This document shows, piece after piece, positions 1-5,550 of a stretch of DNA of 6,296 nucleotides. Under the pieces are notes generated by a model. The model was not told the origin of the DNA, did not search any database, and was given only the letters and a program-made list of their open reading frames with translations. Numbering within the stretch: the first letter of the stretch is position 1; every line of letters starts with the position of its first letter. Made by a program: the position numbers and the translations under genes. The DNA comes from Dehalococcoidia bacterium CG2_30_46_19 (GTDB lineage Bacteria > Chloroflexota > Dehalococcoidia > GIF9 > AB-539-J10): NCBI GenBank assembly GCA_001872925.1, contig MNYD01000090.1:1-6296 (forward strand), given 5' to 3'.

Positions 1-2
1 AG

Positions 3-86
3 CAGGCTGACCCTTACAAGAAGTTGGTACCTCATATAGTTAGAAATTATATGATTCAACAATCCCCTGTTGGGTTAGGTACTTAA
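3..86 (+). CDS. C-terminal end of an unrecognised protein (partial)
   Basis: The frame starting at base 3 is open from the left edge to a TAA at 84-86. It encodes 27 residues, beginning QADPYKKLVPH and ending SPVGLGT. The stop lies 32 nt before the most likely start of the phosphohexomutase on the same strand, so it is probably the preceding gene of the same operon. I do not recognise the family from so short a tail. A chance open frame cannot be excluded, but the other two plus-strand frames close early (TGA at 8, TAG at 37), and the tight spacing fits a real gene end. Confidence 0.5.
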   Translation, partial: QADPYKKLVPHIVRNYMIQQSPVGLGT

Positions 87-118
87 ATGATTTGACACGG
101 TCCCTGCCCAGAAAAACT

Positions 119-1543
119 ATGAAGAACACAATTAAATTTGGCACAGATGGATGGAGGGGAATTATAGCCGAAGACTTTACCTTCAACAATGTGCGTATTT
201 GCTCTCAAGGTATAGCTAATTATCTCAATAAAAAGGGACTAAGTCAAAAGGGACTGATCATCGGCTATGACACCCGTTTTGCCTCTGAAGACTTTGCCTC
301 CGCTGTTGCTGAAGTGATTGCCGGCAACGACATTAAACCCCATTTATGCCTTAAACCGGCACCTACTCCTGTGATAAGCTATGCTGCTACCGCCACTAAA
401 GCTGCTGGGGCTATTATTATCACCGCAAGCCACAATCCAAGAGAGTGGAATGGACTCAAATGCAGGTCGGAGGAGGGTGCCAGTGTCTCAAACGAGGTCA
501 TTAACGAGATAGAAAAAGAAATTGCCTATGCTGCCCATGATGGGGAAATTAAAAAAATTGCTCTGGATAAAGCCTTGAAGAAAGGATTAATAGATTATTT
601 AGACCCTCGTCCCATCTACTTCGAGCATCTAACACAGCTTATCGATGTTGAAAACCTGCGGCATCAAAAATTGACCGTGATTGTTGACTCCATGTACGGG
701 GCTGGGGCAGGATATTTTGAGACAATTCTCAAAGGCGGAAACATGAAAATTGTTGAAACCCACGGTGAAAGAAATCCCTTTTTCCCAGGTATACAACCCG
801 AGCCTATCGCCAAAAATTTAACCACACTTTCCCAGCTAGTGGTGGAACAGAAAGCTGATGTTGGCTTGGCTACCGATGGAGATGCTGACCGCATTGGTAT
901 CATAGATGAGAAAGGAACGTTCTTAAATCAACATCAGGTCTTTGCCCTGCTATGTCTTTATTTATTAGAAGTCCGCGCTGAGCGAGGTGCTATAGTAAAG
1001 ACGTTGACCTCTACCACCATGCTTTCCCGCCTCGGACAGATTTTCGGAGTTTCTGTCTACGAGACCCCCGTGGGATTCAAATATGTTGCTCCGCTAATGA
1101 TACAAAAAAATGCAATGATTGGCGGTGAGGAAAGCGGGGGCTATGGCTTTCGAGGACATATTCCGGAAAGAGATGCTATCGTGGCTGGGCTTTACTTCCT
1201 CGATTTCATGGCTAAAACAGGCAAGACACCTTCCCAACTGCTCGATTACCTCTACAGTAAAGTTGGTCCTCACTACTATGACCGCATCGACTTGCACATC
1301 CATGAAGGCAAGCACCAAACGATTTTGAATCAGCTCACCTCAGTTTCTTGGAATACTATAGCTGGCACAAAAGTAAGCAAGATAGACACCACCGACGGTT
1401 TTCGCTTTCTTCTCGATGACGAATCATGGCTACTTATCAGATTTTCAGGCACAGAGCCATTGGTTCGCATCTATGCTGAGGCTGGAAGCCCTGAGAAAAT
1501 AAGAAAATTACTGCAAGAAGGTAAGAGGCTAACAGGATTATGA
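119..1543 (+). CDS. Phosphoglucomutase/phosphomannomutase family protein
   Basis: Alpha-D-phosphohexomutase, a cytoplasmic enzyme that moves phosphate between C1 and C6 of glucose or mannose phosphates through a phosphoserine and Mg2+. All four family signatures are visible (residues counted from the ATG at 119, 474 aa in total). The catalytic loop TASHNP is at 102-107 with phosphoserine S104. The metal loop DGDADR is at 253-258. The sugar-recognition loop GGEESGG is at 335-341. The phosphate-binding loop RFSGTEP is at 441-447. Length is normal for the family. A TTG at 92 would add nine residues, but homologs typically begin just before the FGTDGWR motif, so I prefer the ATG at 119. Neither start has a good Shine-Dalgarno. 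The stop overlaps the isomerase start (ATGA). The GEES loop fits use of glucose or mannose substrates rather than glucosamine-6-P (GlmM), but glucose versus mannose preference cannot be read from sequence. Confidence 0.95.
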   Translation: MKNTIKFGTDGWRGIIAEDFTFNNVRICSQGIANYLNKKGLSQKGLIIGYDTRFASEDFASAVAEVIAGNDIKPHLCLKPAPTPVISYAATATKAAGAIIITASHNPREWNGLKCRSEEGASVSNEVINEIEKEIAYAAHDGEIKKIALDKALKKGLIDYLDPRPIYFEHLTQLIDVENLRHQKLTVIVDSMYGAGAGYFETILKGGNMKIVETHGERNPFFPGIQPEPIAKNLTTLSQLVVEQKADVGLATDGDADRIGIIDEKGTFLNQHQVFALLCLYLLEVRAERGAIVKTLTSTTMLSRLGQIFGVSVYETPVGFKYVAPLMIQKNAMIGGEESGGYGFRGHIPERDAIVAGLYFLDFMAKTGKTPSQLLDYLYSKVGPHYYDRIDLHIHEGKHQTILNQLTSVSWNTIAGTKVSKIDTTDGFRFLLDDESWLLIRFSGTEPLVRIYAEAGSPEKIRKLLQEGKRLTGL

Positions 1544-2607
1544 TAGACCTTGACGACCTAGAAATATACCGACATTACGACTCTGATGGAATGCGAGAGC
1601 ACATCCGTAAGCTGCCCTGGCAATTGCGTGAGGCATGGCAGAAAAGTAGCGAAATTACTTTGCCGGCTAATTTCGCCAATATAGATAAGATTATCATCTG
1701 TGGCATGGGGGGCTCAGCTATCGGTGGAGAATTGATTAAAAGCTTTGCCTCTAATCTAACTAAACCAATTATCTTCATCCATCGGGATTACGCCCTGCCA
1801 GCTTTTGTTGATTCCAGAACTCTGGTAATTGCCTCCAGCTATTCCGGAAACACCGAGGAAACGCTCTCCAACTTTACCCAGGCTATGGACATAGATTGTC
1901 CTAAAATAGCTATCACCACTGGTGGCAAATTAAAGGACTTGGCAAAAGCAAAGCAGATCCCAGTTTTCACCATAGATTATGCTTGTCAACCCAGAGCTGC
2001 CTTAGGTTACAGTTTTATCCCTTTAATATCGCTGCTTGCAAGATTGGGATTTATAGAAGGTAAATCAGCCCGGTTAGATGAAGCAGTTCAAACGCTTGAA
2101 GCACTTTTAAACAAATTAGCCGAGGATATACCTACAGTACATAATCCGGCTAAACAGCTTGCCCATAAACTATTTGGCAAGTTGATAGTCATCTATGGCG
2201 CTGGCATACTCTCCCCGGTAGCACAACGATGGAAAGGACAATTCAATGAAAATAGCAAAACCTGGGCTTTTTATGAAACTTTCTCCGAGCTCAATCATAA
2301 TGCTGTGGTTGGTTATGAATTCCCCAAAGAAATGGCAGATAAGATATACATAATTTTGCTTCGCTCACCATCCTTACTACATCCAAGAATCCTGGCTCGC
2401 TATCGGATAACCAGTGAAATTTTACAGAAAGCCAAAGTCAAGCATGAGATTATCGATAGCCAGAGCAAAGGTAAGCTAGCTCAAATGATGAGCCTTATCT
2501 TTCTTGGCGATTGGACAAGCTATTATCTGGCAATGCTAAATCAAATTGACCCTACGCCGGTGAAAATGATTGCTTACCTCAAAGAACGGCTCGACAGTAT
2601 AAAATGA
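1540..2607 (+). CDS. Bifunctional-type phosphoglucose/phosphomannose isomerase (SIS domain)
   Basis: Aldose-ketose isomerase of the archaeal/bacterial PGI/PMI family, converting glucose-6-P and possibly mannose-6-P to fructose-6-P in the cytoplasm. It has 355 aa, normal for this short family and much smaller than classical PGI. The first SIS domain has GMGGSAIGG at residues 55-63 and the sugar-phosphate loop SSYSGNTEET at 99-108. The second SIS domain carries the family signature ENSK (237-240) and LNHN (251-254). By motif and spacing, E237 and H253 correspond to the catalytic Glu and His of the Pyrobaculum enzyme (16 residues apart in both), and K342 in DPTPVK to its C-terminal Lys. R152 in PRAALGY may be the other active-site residue. 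The ATG overlaps the mutase TGA by 4 nt, with AGAGG about 11 nt upstream, so translation is probably coupled. The stop is 4 nt from the 3' end of the opposing tRNA-Ser. Mannose activity is inferred only. Confidence 0.92.
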   Translation: MIDLDDLEIYRHYDSDGMREHIRKLPWQLREAWQKSSEITLPANFANIDKIIICGMGGSAIGGELIKSFASNLTKPIIFIHRDYALPAFVDSRTLVIASSYSGNTEETLSNFTQAMDIDCPKIAITTGGKLKDLAKAKQIPVFTIDYACQPRAALGYSFIPLISLLARLGFIEGKSARLDEAVQTLEALLNKLAEDIPTVHNPAKQLAHKLFGKLIVIYGAGILSPVAQRWKGQFNENSKTWAFYETFSELNHNAVVGYEFPKEMADKIYIILLRSPSLLHPRILARYRITSEILQKAKVKHEIIDSQSKGKLAQMMSLIFLGDWTSYYLAMLNQIDPTPVKMIAYLKERLDSIK

Positions 2608-2611
2608 ATAT

Positions 2612-2703
2612 TGGCGGAGGGAGTGGGATTCGAACCCACGACCCCGATTTCTCAGGGCAGCCGCTTAGCAGGCGGCCGCACTAGGCCACTATGCGATCCC
2701 TCC
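2612..2703 (-). tRNA. tRNA-Ser (anticodon GCT)
   Basis: On the minus strand this folds as a complete class II tRNA. The 7-bp acceptor stem is GGAGGGA/TCCCTCC. The anticodon stem is GCCGC/GCGGC around loop CTGCTAA, with anticodon GCT at 2667-2669. The long variable arm is CCCTGA-GAAA-TCGGGG (6 bp with a GAAA loop). The T arm is GTGGG-TTCGAAT-CCCAC. The discriminator is G and CCA is encoded (2612-2614). It reads serine codons AGC/AGU. It is the distal member of a pair with tRNA-Ala, whose mature body ends 2 nt upstream, and it ends 4 nt from the stop of the convergent isomerase gene. Confidence 0.97.
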
Positions 2704-2704
2704 T

Positions 2705-2778
<74 letters not shown>

Positions 2779-2795
2779 AAAATTATTATGACTTT

Positions 2796-2823
2796 ATTGT
2801 ATCAAATTGTGCCATGAAGGCAA
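2796..2823 (-). promoter_or_regulatory. Putative sigma70-type promoter of the tRNA-Ala/tRNA-Ser pair
   Basis: Reading the minus strand, TTGCCT (2823-2818; 4 of 6 matches to TTGACA) is followed after 16 nt by TACAAT (2801-2796; 5 of 6 matches to TATAAT). Transcription would start near 2789, giving a leader of about 10 nt before tRNA-Ala. The spacing and position are right for a tRNA promoter, but the -35 match is modest. The MITE-like element begins about 7-17 bp upstream of the -35 box. Confidence 0.45.
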
Positions 2824-2829
2824 ATTGCA

Positions 2830-2839
2830 ACAACTTATA
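2830..2839. repeat. Left flanking direct repeat (putative target-site duplication)
   Basis: ACAACTTATA abuts the left inverted end of the MITE-like element. It matches the right flank ACAGCTTATA at 9 of 10 positions. The match can be extended a few bases into the element (GAGA), so the exact boundary is ambiguous by up to 5 bp. Confidence 0.5.
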
Positions 2840-2868
2840 GAGAGTGTTTACTAACCTCACCCCCTTTA

Positions 2869-2896
2869 TCCCCCTCTCCTCCAAAGGAGAGGGGGA
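2869..2896. repeat. Internal hairpin 1 of the MITE-like element (12-bp stem)
   Basis: TCCCCCTCTCCT (2869-2880) pairs perfectly with AGGAGAGGGGGA (2885-2896) around a CCAA loop. No T-run follows on either strand, so it is not a typical intrinsic terminator. Confidence 0.8.
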
Positions 2897-2906
2897 AGAG
2901 ATTTAT

Positions 2907-2929
2907 AGAGAGGGGTTTCACCCCTCTCT
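2907..2929. repeat. Internal hairpin 2 of the MITE-like element (9-bp stem)
   Basis: AGAGAGGGG (2907-2915) pairs perfectly with CCCCTCTCT (2921-2929) around a TTTCA loop. It sits between the two longer hairpins and overlaps a third TTATAGAGA motif at 2903-2911. Confidence 0.75.
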
Positions 2930-2939
2930 TACCTACACA

Positions 2940-2966
2940 CCCCCTTCCCTTGCTAAGGGAAGGGGG
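2940..2966. repeat. Internal hairpin 3 of the MITE-like element (12-bp stem)
   Basis: CCCCCTTCCCTT (2940-2951) pairs perfectly with AAGGGAAGGGGG (2955-2966) around a GCT loop. Its C-rich arm resembles that of hairpin 1, giving the element a repeated internal architecture. Confidence 0.8.
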
Positions 2967-2994
2967 CCAGGGGGACAGGTTACTAAACAATCTC

Positions 2995-3004
2995 ACAGCT
3001 TATA
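2995..3004. repeat. Right flanking direct repeat (putative target-site duplication)
   Basis: ACAGCTTATA abuts the right inverted end of the MITE-like element and pairs with the left copy at 2830-2839, with one A/G difference. That difference suggests an insertion old enough to have picked up a mutation. Confidence 0.5.
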
Positions 3005-3054
3005 GAGAAAAGAAGCTTAGAACTGATTAGACCAAGCAAGATTGTGTTAAAATC

Positions 3055-3060
3055 AAGGAG
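3055..3060 (+). promoter_or_regulatory. Shine-Dalgarno AAGGAG upstream of ccdA, out of step with its in-frame starts
   Basis: A strong AAGGAG lies 12 nt before an ATG at 3073 that is in the wrong frame for ccdA. It is 17 nt before the first in-frame start (TTG 3078) and 35 nt before the in-frame ATG at 3096. The out-of-frame ATG opens an 11-codon frame (MNCQVMSRCQA) ending at TAA 3106-3108, just inside ccdA. Confidence 0.6.
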
Positions 3061-3095
3061 ATAAGCTACACAATGAATTGCCAGGTAATGTCCAG

Positions 3096-3788
3096 ATGCC
3101 AAGCATAACATTTCCAGTGGCGTTAGCTGCAGGGTTGTTGTCCTTCCTGTCACCGTGCATTCTGCCCCTGGTTCCAGTATATATAGCTAACATAGCTGGT
3201 AGCTCAGTTCTAACGGCGAGTCCTCCAAGCCGACGATATATCTTTCTACACACCCTCAGTTTTGTGGCTGGCTTCTCCCTGGTTTTCGTCATCCTGGGAG
3301 CTGCCATGGGCTTACTGGGTGTTATGGTACCACGGGGGCTACTGCGCAATATAGCTGGTGTACTACTGATTCTATTTGGATTATTCTTGCTGGCGGCAAC
3401 TAAAGTACCCTGGTTGAACTACGAGAAATACCTTCCCCTCAATCGAGCTCGAGGAACAGGATACTTGAGGTCCCTGTCCGTAGGAGCAATATTTTCCCTT
3501 GCCTTGGGCTCTTGTACTGCTCCAGTGCTGGGGGGGATATTGACTCTGGCTTTGAGCTCCCAGAATGCGTGGCAAGGAGTCTATCTTCTACTGGCTTACT
3601 CCTTAGGGCTTGGGCTCCCTTTCATCGCTGTTGGTCTAGCCTTAGGAGCACTTTCACCATATCTCAGGTGGCTTAACCGCCATGCCTACCTTACCTCAAT
3701 AGTGAGCGGAGCACTGCTGATTATAATAGGAATCCTAGTGCTAACCGGTGTGCTAGACTATCTCGCATACTATCTTAGCACGCTTTAA
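3096..3788 (+). CDS. ccdA: CcdA-family cytochrome c biogenesis / thiol-disulfide transporter
   Basis: Polytopic inner-membrane protein of the CcdA/DsbD-beta family. It passes electrons from cytoplasmic thioredoxin to extracytoplasmic thiol-redox proteins. From the ATG at 3096 it has 230 aa, the normal CcdA size. The duplicated three-helix architecture is visible, with hydrophobic segments near residues 6-33, 52-78, 82-100, 125-153, 159-185 and 198-226. The two redox cysteines are in place: C21 in LSFLSPCILP (helix 1) and C140 in LGSCTAPVLGG (helix 4). The start is uncertain: TTG 3078 would add six residues and neither is well placed relative to the AAGGAG at 3055. The downstream lipoprotein thioredoxin begins 12 nt after the stop, so the pair is an operon and that protein is the likely electron acceptor. 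No ccs/res or cytochrome genes are in view, so a role in cytochrome c maturation specifically is not shown. Confidence 0.92.
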   Translation: MPSITFPVALAAGLLSFLSPCILPLVPVYIANIAGSSVLTASPPSRRYIFLHTLSFVAGFSLVFVILGAAMGLLGVMVPRGLLRNIAGVLLILFGLFLLAATKVPWLNYEKYLPLNRARGTGYLRSLSVGAIFSLALGSCTAPVLGGILTLALSSQNAWQGVYLLLAYSLGLGLPFIAVGLALGALSPYLRWLNRHAYLTSIVSGALLIIIGILVLTGVLDYLAYYLSTL

Positions 3789-3794
3789 AAGGAG
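3789..3794 (+). promoter_or_regulatory. Shine-Dalgarno AAGGAG that points to an AUA start for the lipoprotein gene
   Basis: AAGGAG begins right after the ccdA TAA (3786-3788). Six nt downstream is ATA at 3801, in frame with the thioredoxin-like gene. The only in-frame NTG codon before the conserved domain is TTG 3858, more than 60 nt away and without its own ribosome-binding site. Confidence 0.65.
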
Positions 3795-3800
3795 TTTAGC

Positions 3801-4322
3801 ATAACTAACGAAAGATTTAGGAAGTGGTTAGTAAAGGCAGGTCTAATTGTCACTATATTGTCCTTAATCGGAGGCGCTACATCCTGTACGAATACAGCGC
3901 CTGAAGTAGGGAAACAAGCGCCGGACTTCACATTAGTCACCATGGCAGGGACGGAAATAACTCTATCTGAATTGCGTGGGACGCCAGTGGTGCTTAATTT
4001 CTGGGATACCCATTGTTCCTATTGTCAGCCCCAATTGGTCTACCTTGAACAGGCAGCCGAACAGAGCGATGGTGAGATAGCAATAATAGCAGTCGACATC
4101 GGGGAAACTCTTTCACGCGTAAAGCAATCCTTTGGTGACTACAAGCTACACTTCACCGTAGCCCTGGACACAGATGCACAAGTATCCTACAAGTACAATG
4201 TGCAATATACCCCCACCACATTCTTCATAGATAGCGGCGGGGTTATTCGTGCTATAAAAATAGGCGCCAGCGAAATGGAGCTATGGGCTGGCATAGAGAC
4301 CATCCGTGGACCTACTCCCTGA
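3801..4322 (+). CDS. TlpA/ResA-like thioredoxin-fold lipoprotein, probable AUA start
   Basis: Membrane-anchored extracytoplasmic thiol-disulfide oxidoreductase (AhpC/TSA-TlpA-ResA group), probably kept reduced by the CcdA encoded just upstream. From ATA 3801 it has 173 aa. Residues 1-28 form a lipoprotein signal: basic n-region (NERFRKW), hydrophobic stretch (LIVTILSLIGG), and lipobox-like ATSC with C29 as the lipidated residue. The family entry motif GKQAPDFTL is at 37-45. The redox site THCSYC has cysteines 72 and 75, and the cis-proline loop YTPTTFFID has P138. CSYC is an unusual dipeptide, since TlpA/ResA proteins usually have CxPC or CPPC types. Starting at TTG 3858 would leave 154 aa and cut off most of the signal peptide, so I take 3801 as the biological start. 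The alternative is a mutated or miscalled ATG. The last 11 bp overlap the opposing fabF gene. Confidence 0.85.
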   Translation: MTNERFRKWLVKAGLIVTILSLIGGATSCTNTAPEVGKQAPDFTLVTMAGTEITLSELRGTPVVLNFWDTHCSYCQPQLVYLEQAAEQSDGEIAIIAVDIGETLSRVKQSFGDYKLHFTVALDTDAQVSYKYNVQYTPTTFFIDSGGVIRAIKIGASEMELWAGIETIRGPTP

Positions 4323-5550
4323 ACTTCCTGAAAACTAGAGCAGCATTAGCACCGCCAAAGCCAAAGGAGTTGGATAACGCTACATTAACCTCAGCTTTTC
4401 TGGCTACATTGGGGACATAATCCAGGTCACACTCCGGGTCTGGAACTTCATAATTTATGGTGGGAGGAATAATGCCATCACGAATGGTAAGAGCGGTGAA
4501 AATAGCTTCCACGGCACCCGTCGCCCCCAATAAATGACCCATCATAGATTTATTGGAGCTTACCGACACATTTTGGGCATGTTCTCCTAAAGCAGCCTTT
4601 ATAGCCTTAGTCTCTGCTATATCATTGAGGATGGTAGAGGTGCCATGGGCATTGACGTAATCAACTTCTTGAGGCAGGATGCCAGCATCGTTTACAGCGA
4701 GCTTTATGCACCGTGCCTGACTCTCCCAATCAGGCTCCACGATATGAAACCCGTCGATGTTGGAGCCATAACCAAGAAGCTCAGCATAAATCTTTGCCCC
4801 TCGCTTTAGAGCAAAGCCAAGCTCTTCAAGAACTAAAATGCCCGCTCCTTCGCCAAGAATAAAGCCATCACGATTTTTATCAAAGGGACGGCTCGCCTTT
4901 TCAGGTTCATCATTCCTCCTCGATATGGCTCTCATTCTATCCAATCCCGCAATGCCAATAGGAATAATATAAGCATCGCTCCCCCCGGTAATCATGGCAT
5001 CAGCCTCACCATATTGAATAATCCTGAAGGCATCCCCAACAGCATGGCTTCCGGTAGCGCAGGCAGTAACCACACATTTGCTTGGCCCTTTAGCACCAAA
5101 GACAATGGAGACTTCACCCACTGCCATATTGGGAATAAAGCCGGGGATAAAGAAGGGGGAAACGCTATCAGGACCTTCCTCCCTGAGAACGTCCAAGTTC
5201 TTCTCATAGGTAACCAGCCCCCCGATGGCCGTGCCTATAATCACTCCGACCTTATCAGCATTGCCGTCGTTGATAGGCAGTCCAGCATCGTCCAGGGCCA
5301 TCCTGGTAGCTGCCAGAGCATAATGAATAAAAGGGTCAGTCCTCCTTATCTTTTTCTTATCCAGAAAGTCCTCAGGATGGAAATCCTTCACCTCAGCAGC
5401 AATCTGTGTCTTAAAGCCTGAGGAGTCAAATTTAGTGATTCTTGCTACCCCGGATTTTCCCTGACACAATGCCTGCCATGATTTGCTCACTCCAGTACCC
5501 AGAGGAGTTACCGCACCAATTCCAGTGATGACTACCCTTCTTTTGTTCAC
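4312..5550 (-). CDS. fabF: Beta-ketoacyl-ACP synthase II (KASII)
   Basis: Condensing enzyme of type II fatty acid synthesis. It extends acyl-ACP with malonyl-ACP in the cytoplasm. At 412 aa it matches FabF almost exactly. The thiolase-fold catalytic set is complete: nucleophile C164 in VTACATGSHA, H302 in NAHGTST, K334 and H339 in NKSMMGHLLGATGA, and the glycine-rich FGFGG gate at 396-400. The N-terminus KRRVVITGIGAVTPLG is typical. The start is GTG at 5550-5548, with no ATG nearby. It overlaps the TGA of the upstream FakA-like gene (GTGA) and has no strong Shine-Dalgarno, which points to translational coupling. The stop (TAG, 4314-4312) lies inside the convergent thioredoxin gene. Confidence 0.96.
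   Translation of the reverse strand: MNKRRVVITGIGAVTPLGTGVSKSWQALCQGKSGVARITKFDSSGFKTQIAAEVKDFHPEDFLDKKKIRRTDPFIHYALAATRMALDDAGLPINDGNADKVGVIIGTAIGGLVTYEKNLDVLREEGPDSVSPFFIPGFIPNMAVGEVSIVFGAKGPSKCVVTACATGSHAVGDAFRIIQYGEADAMITGGSDAYIIPIGIAGLDRMRAISRRNDEPEKASRPFDKNRDGFILGEGAGILVLEELGFALKRGAKIYAELLGYGSNIDGFHIVEPDWESQARCIKLAVNDAGILPQEVDYVNAHGTSTILNDIAETKAIKAALGEHAQNVSVSSNKSMMGHLLGATGAVEAIFTALTIRDGIIPPTINYEVPDPECDLDYVPNVARKAEVNVALSNSFGFGGANAALVFRKFRE

Larger units (their letters stand above)
2840..2994. mobile_element. MITE-like palindromic element, 155 bp, with inverted ends and flanking duplication
   Basis: The ends 2840-2865 and 2969-2994 are inverted repeats matching at 22 of 26 positions (the left arm contains GTTTACTAACCTCACCCCCT, the right arm is the reverse complement of GTTTAGTAACCTGTCCCCCT). 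Directly outside the arms lie ACAACTTATA (2830-2839) and ACAGCTTATA (2995-3004), 9 of 10 identical and flush with both ends, as expected for a target-site duplication. Inside are three strong hairpins. There is no open reading frame of note, so any movement would depend on a transposase elsewhere. It occupies most of the gap between the tRNA promoter and ccdA. A single window cannot show whether it is multicopy. An alternative is a non-mobile structured repeat of the REP/BIME type. Confidence 0.6.

Noticed and set aside
92..97. TTGACA resembling a -35 box, and TTG as an alternative start of the phosphohexomutase
   Set aside because: No acceptable -10 box lies 16-18 nt downstream, and the preceding gene ends at 86, which suggests an operon. 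The TTG start would add nine non-conserved residues.
664..1328. Short open frames on both strands within the phosphohexomutase gene
   Set aside because: They overlap conserved motifs of the real gene and have no independent support.
2869..2966. C/G-rich hairpins as intrinsic terminators
   Set aside because: None is followed by a T-run on either strand, and all three lie within the inverted ends of one element between divergent transcription units.
2830..3008. CRISPR array
   Set aside because: The repeated unit is only about 9-14 bp, occurs three times at unequal spacing, and is explained by a target duplication plus an internal copy. No cas genes are present.
3048..3053. TAAAAT as a -10 box for ccdA
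   Set aside because: Transcription would start at about 3060, which would exclude the AAGGAG at 3055-3060 from the mRNA, and no convincing -35 lies 16-18 nt upstream.
5014..5421. 135-codon plus-strand open frame opposite fabF
   Set aside because: It is antisense to the conserved catalytic core of FabF, has no recognisable family features and no ribosome-binding site. It is a shadow of fabF.
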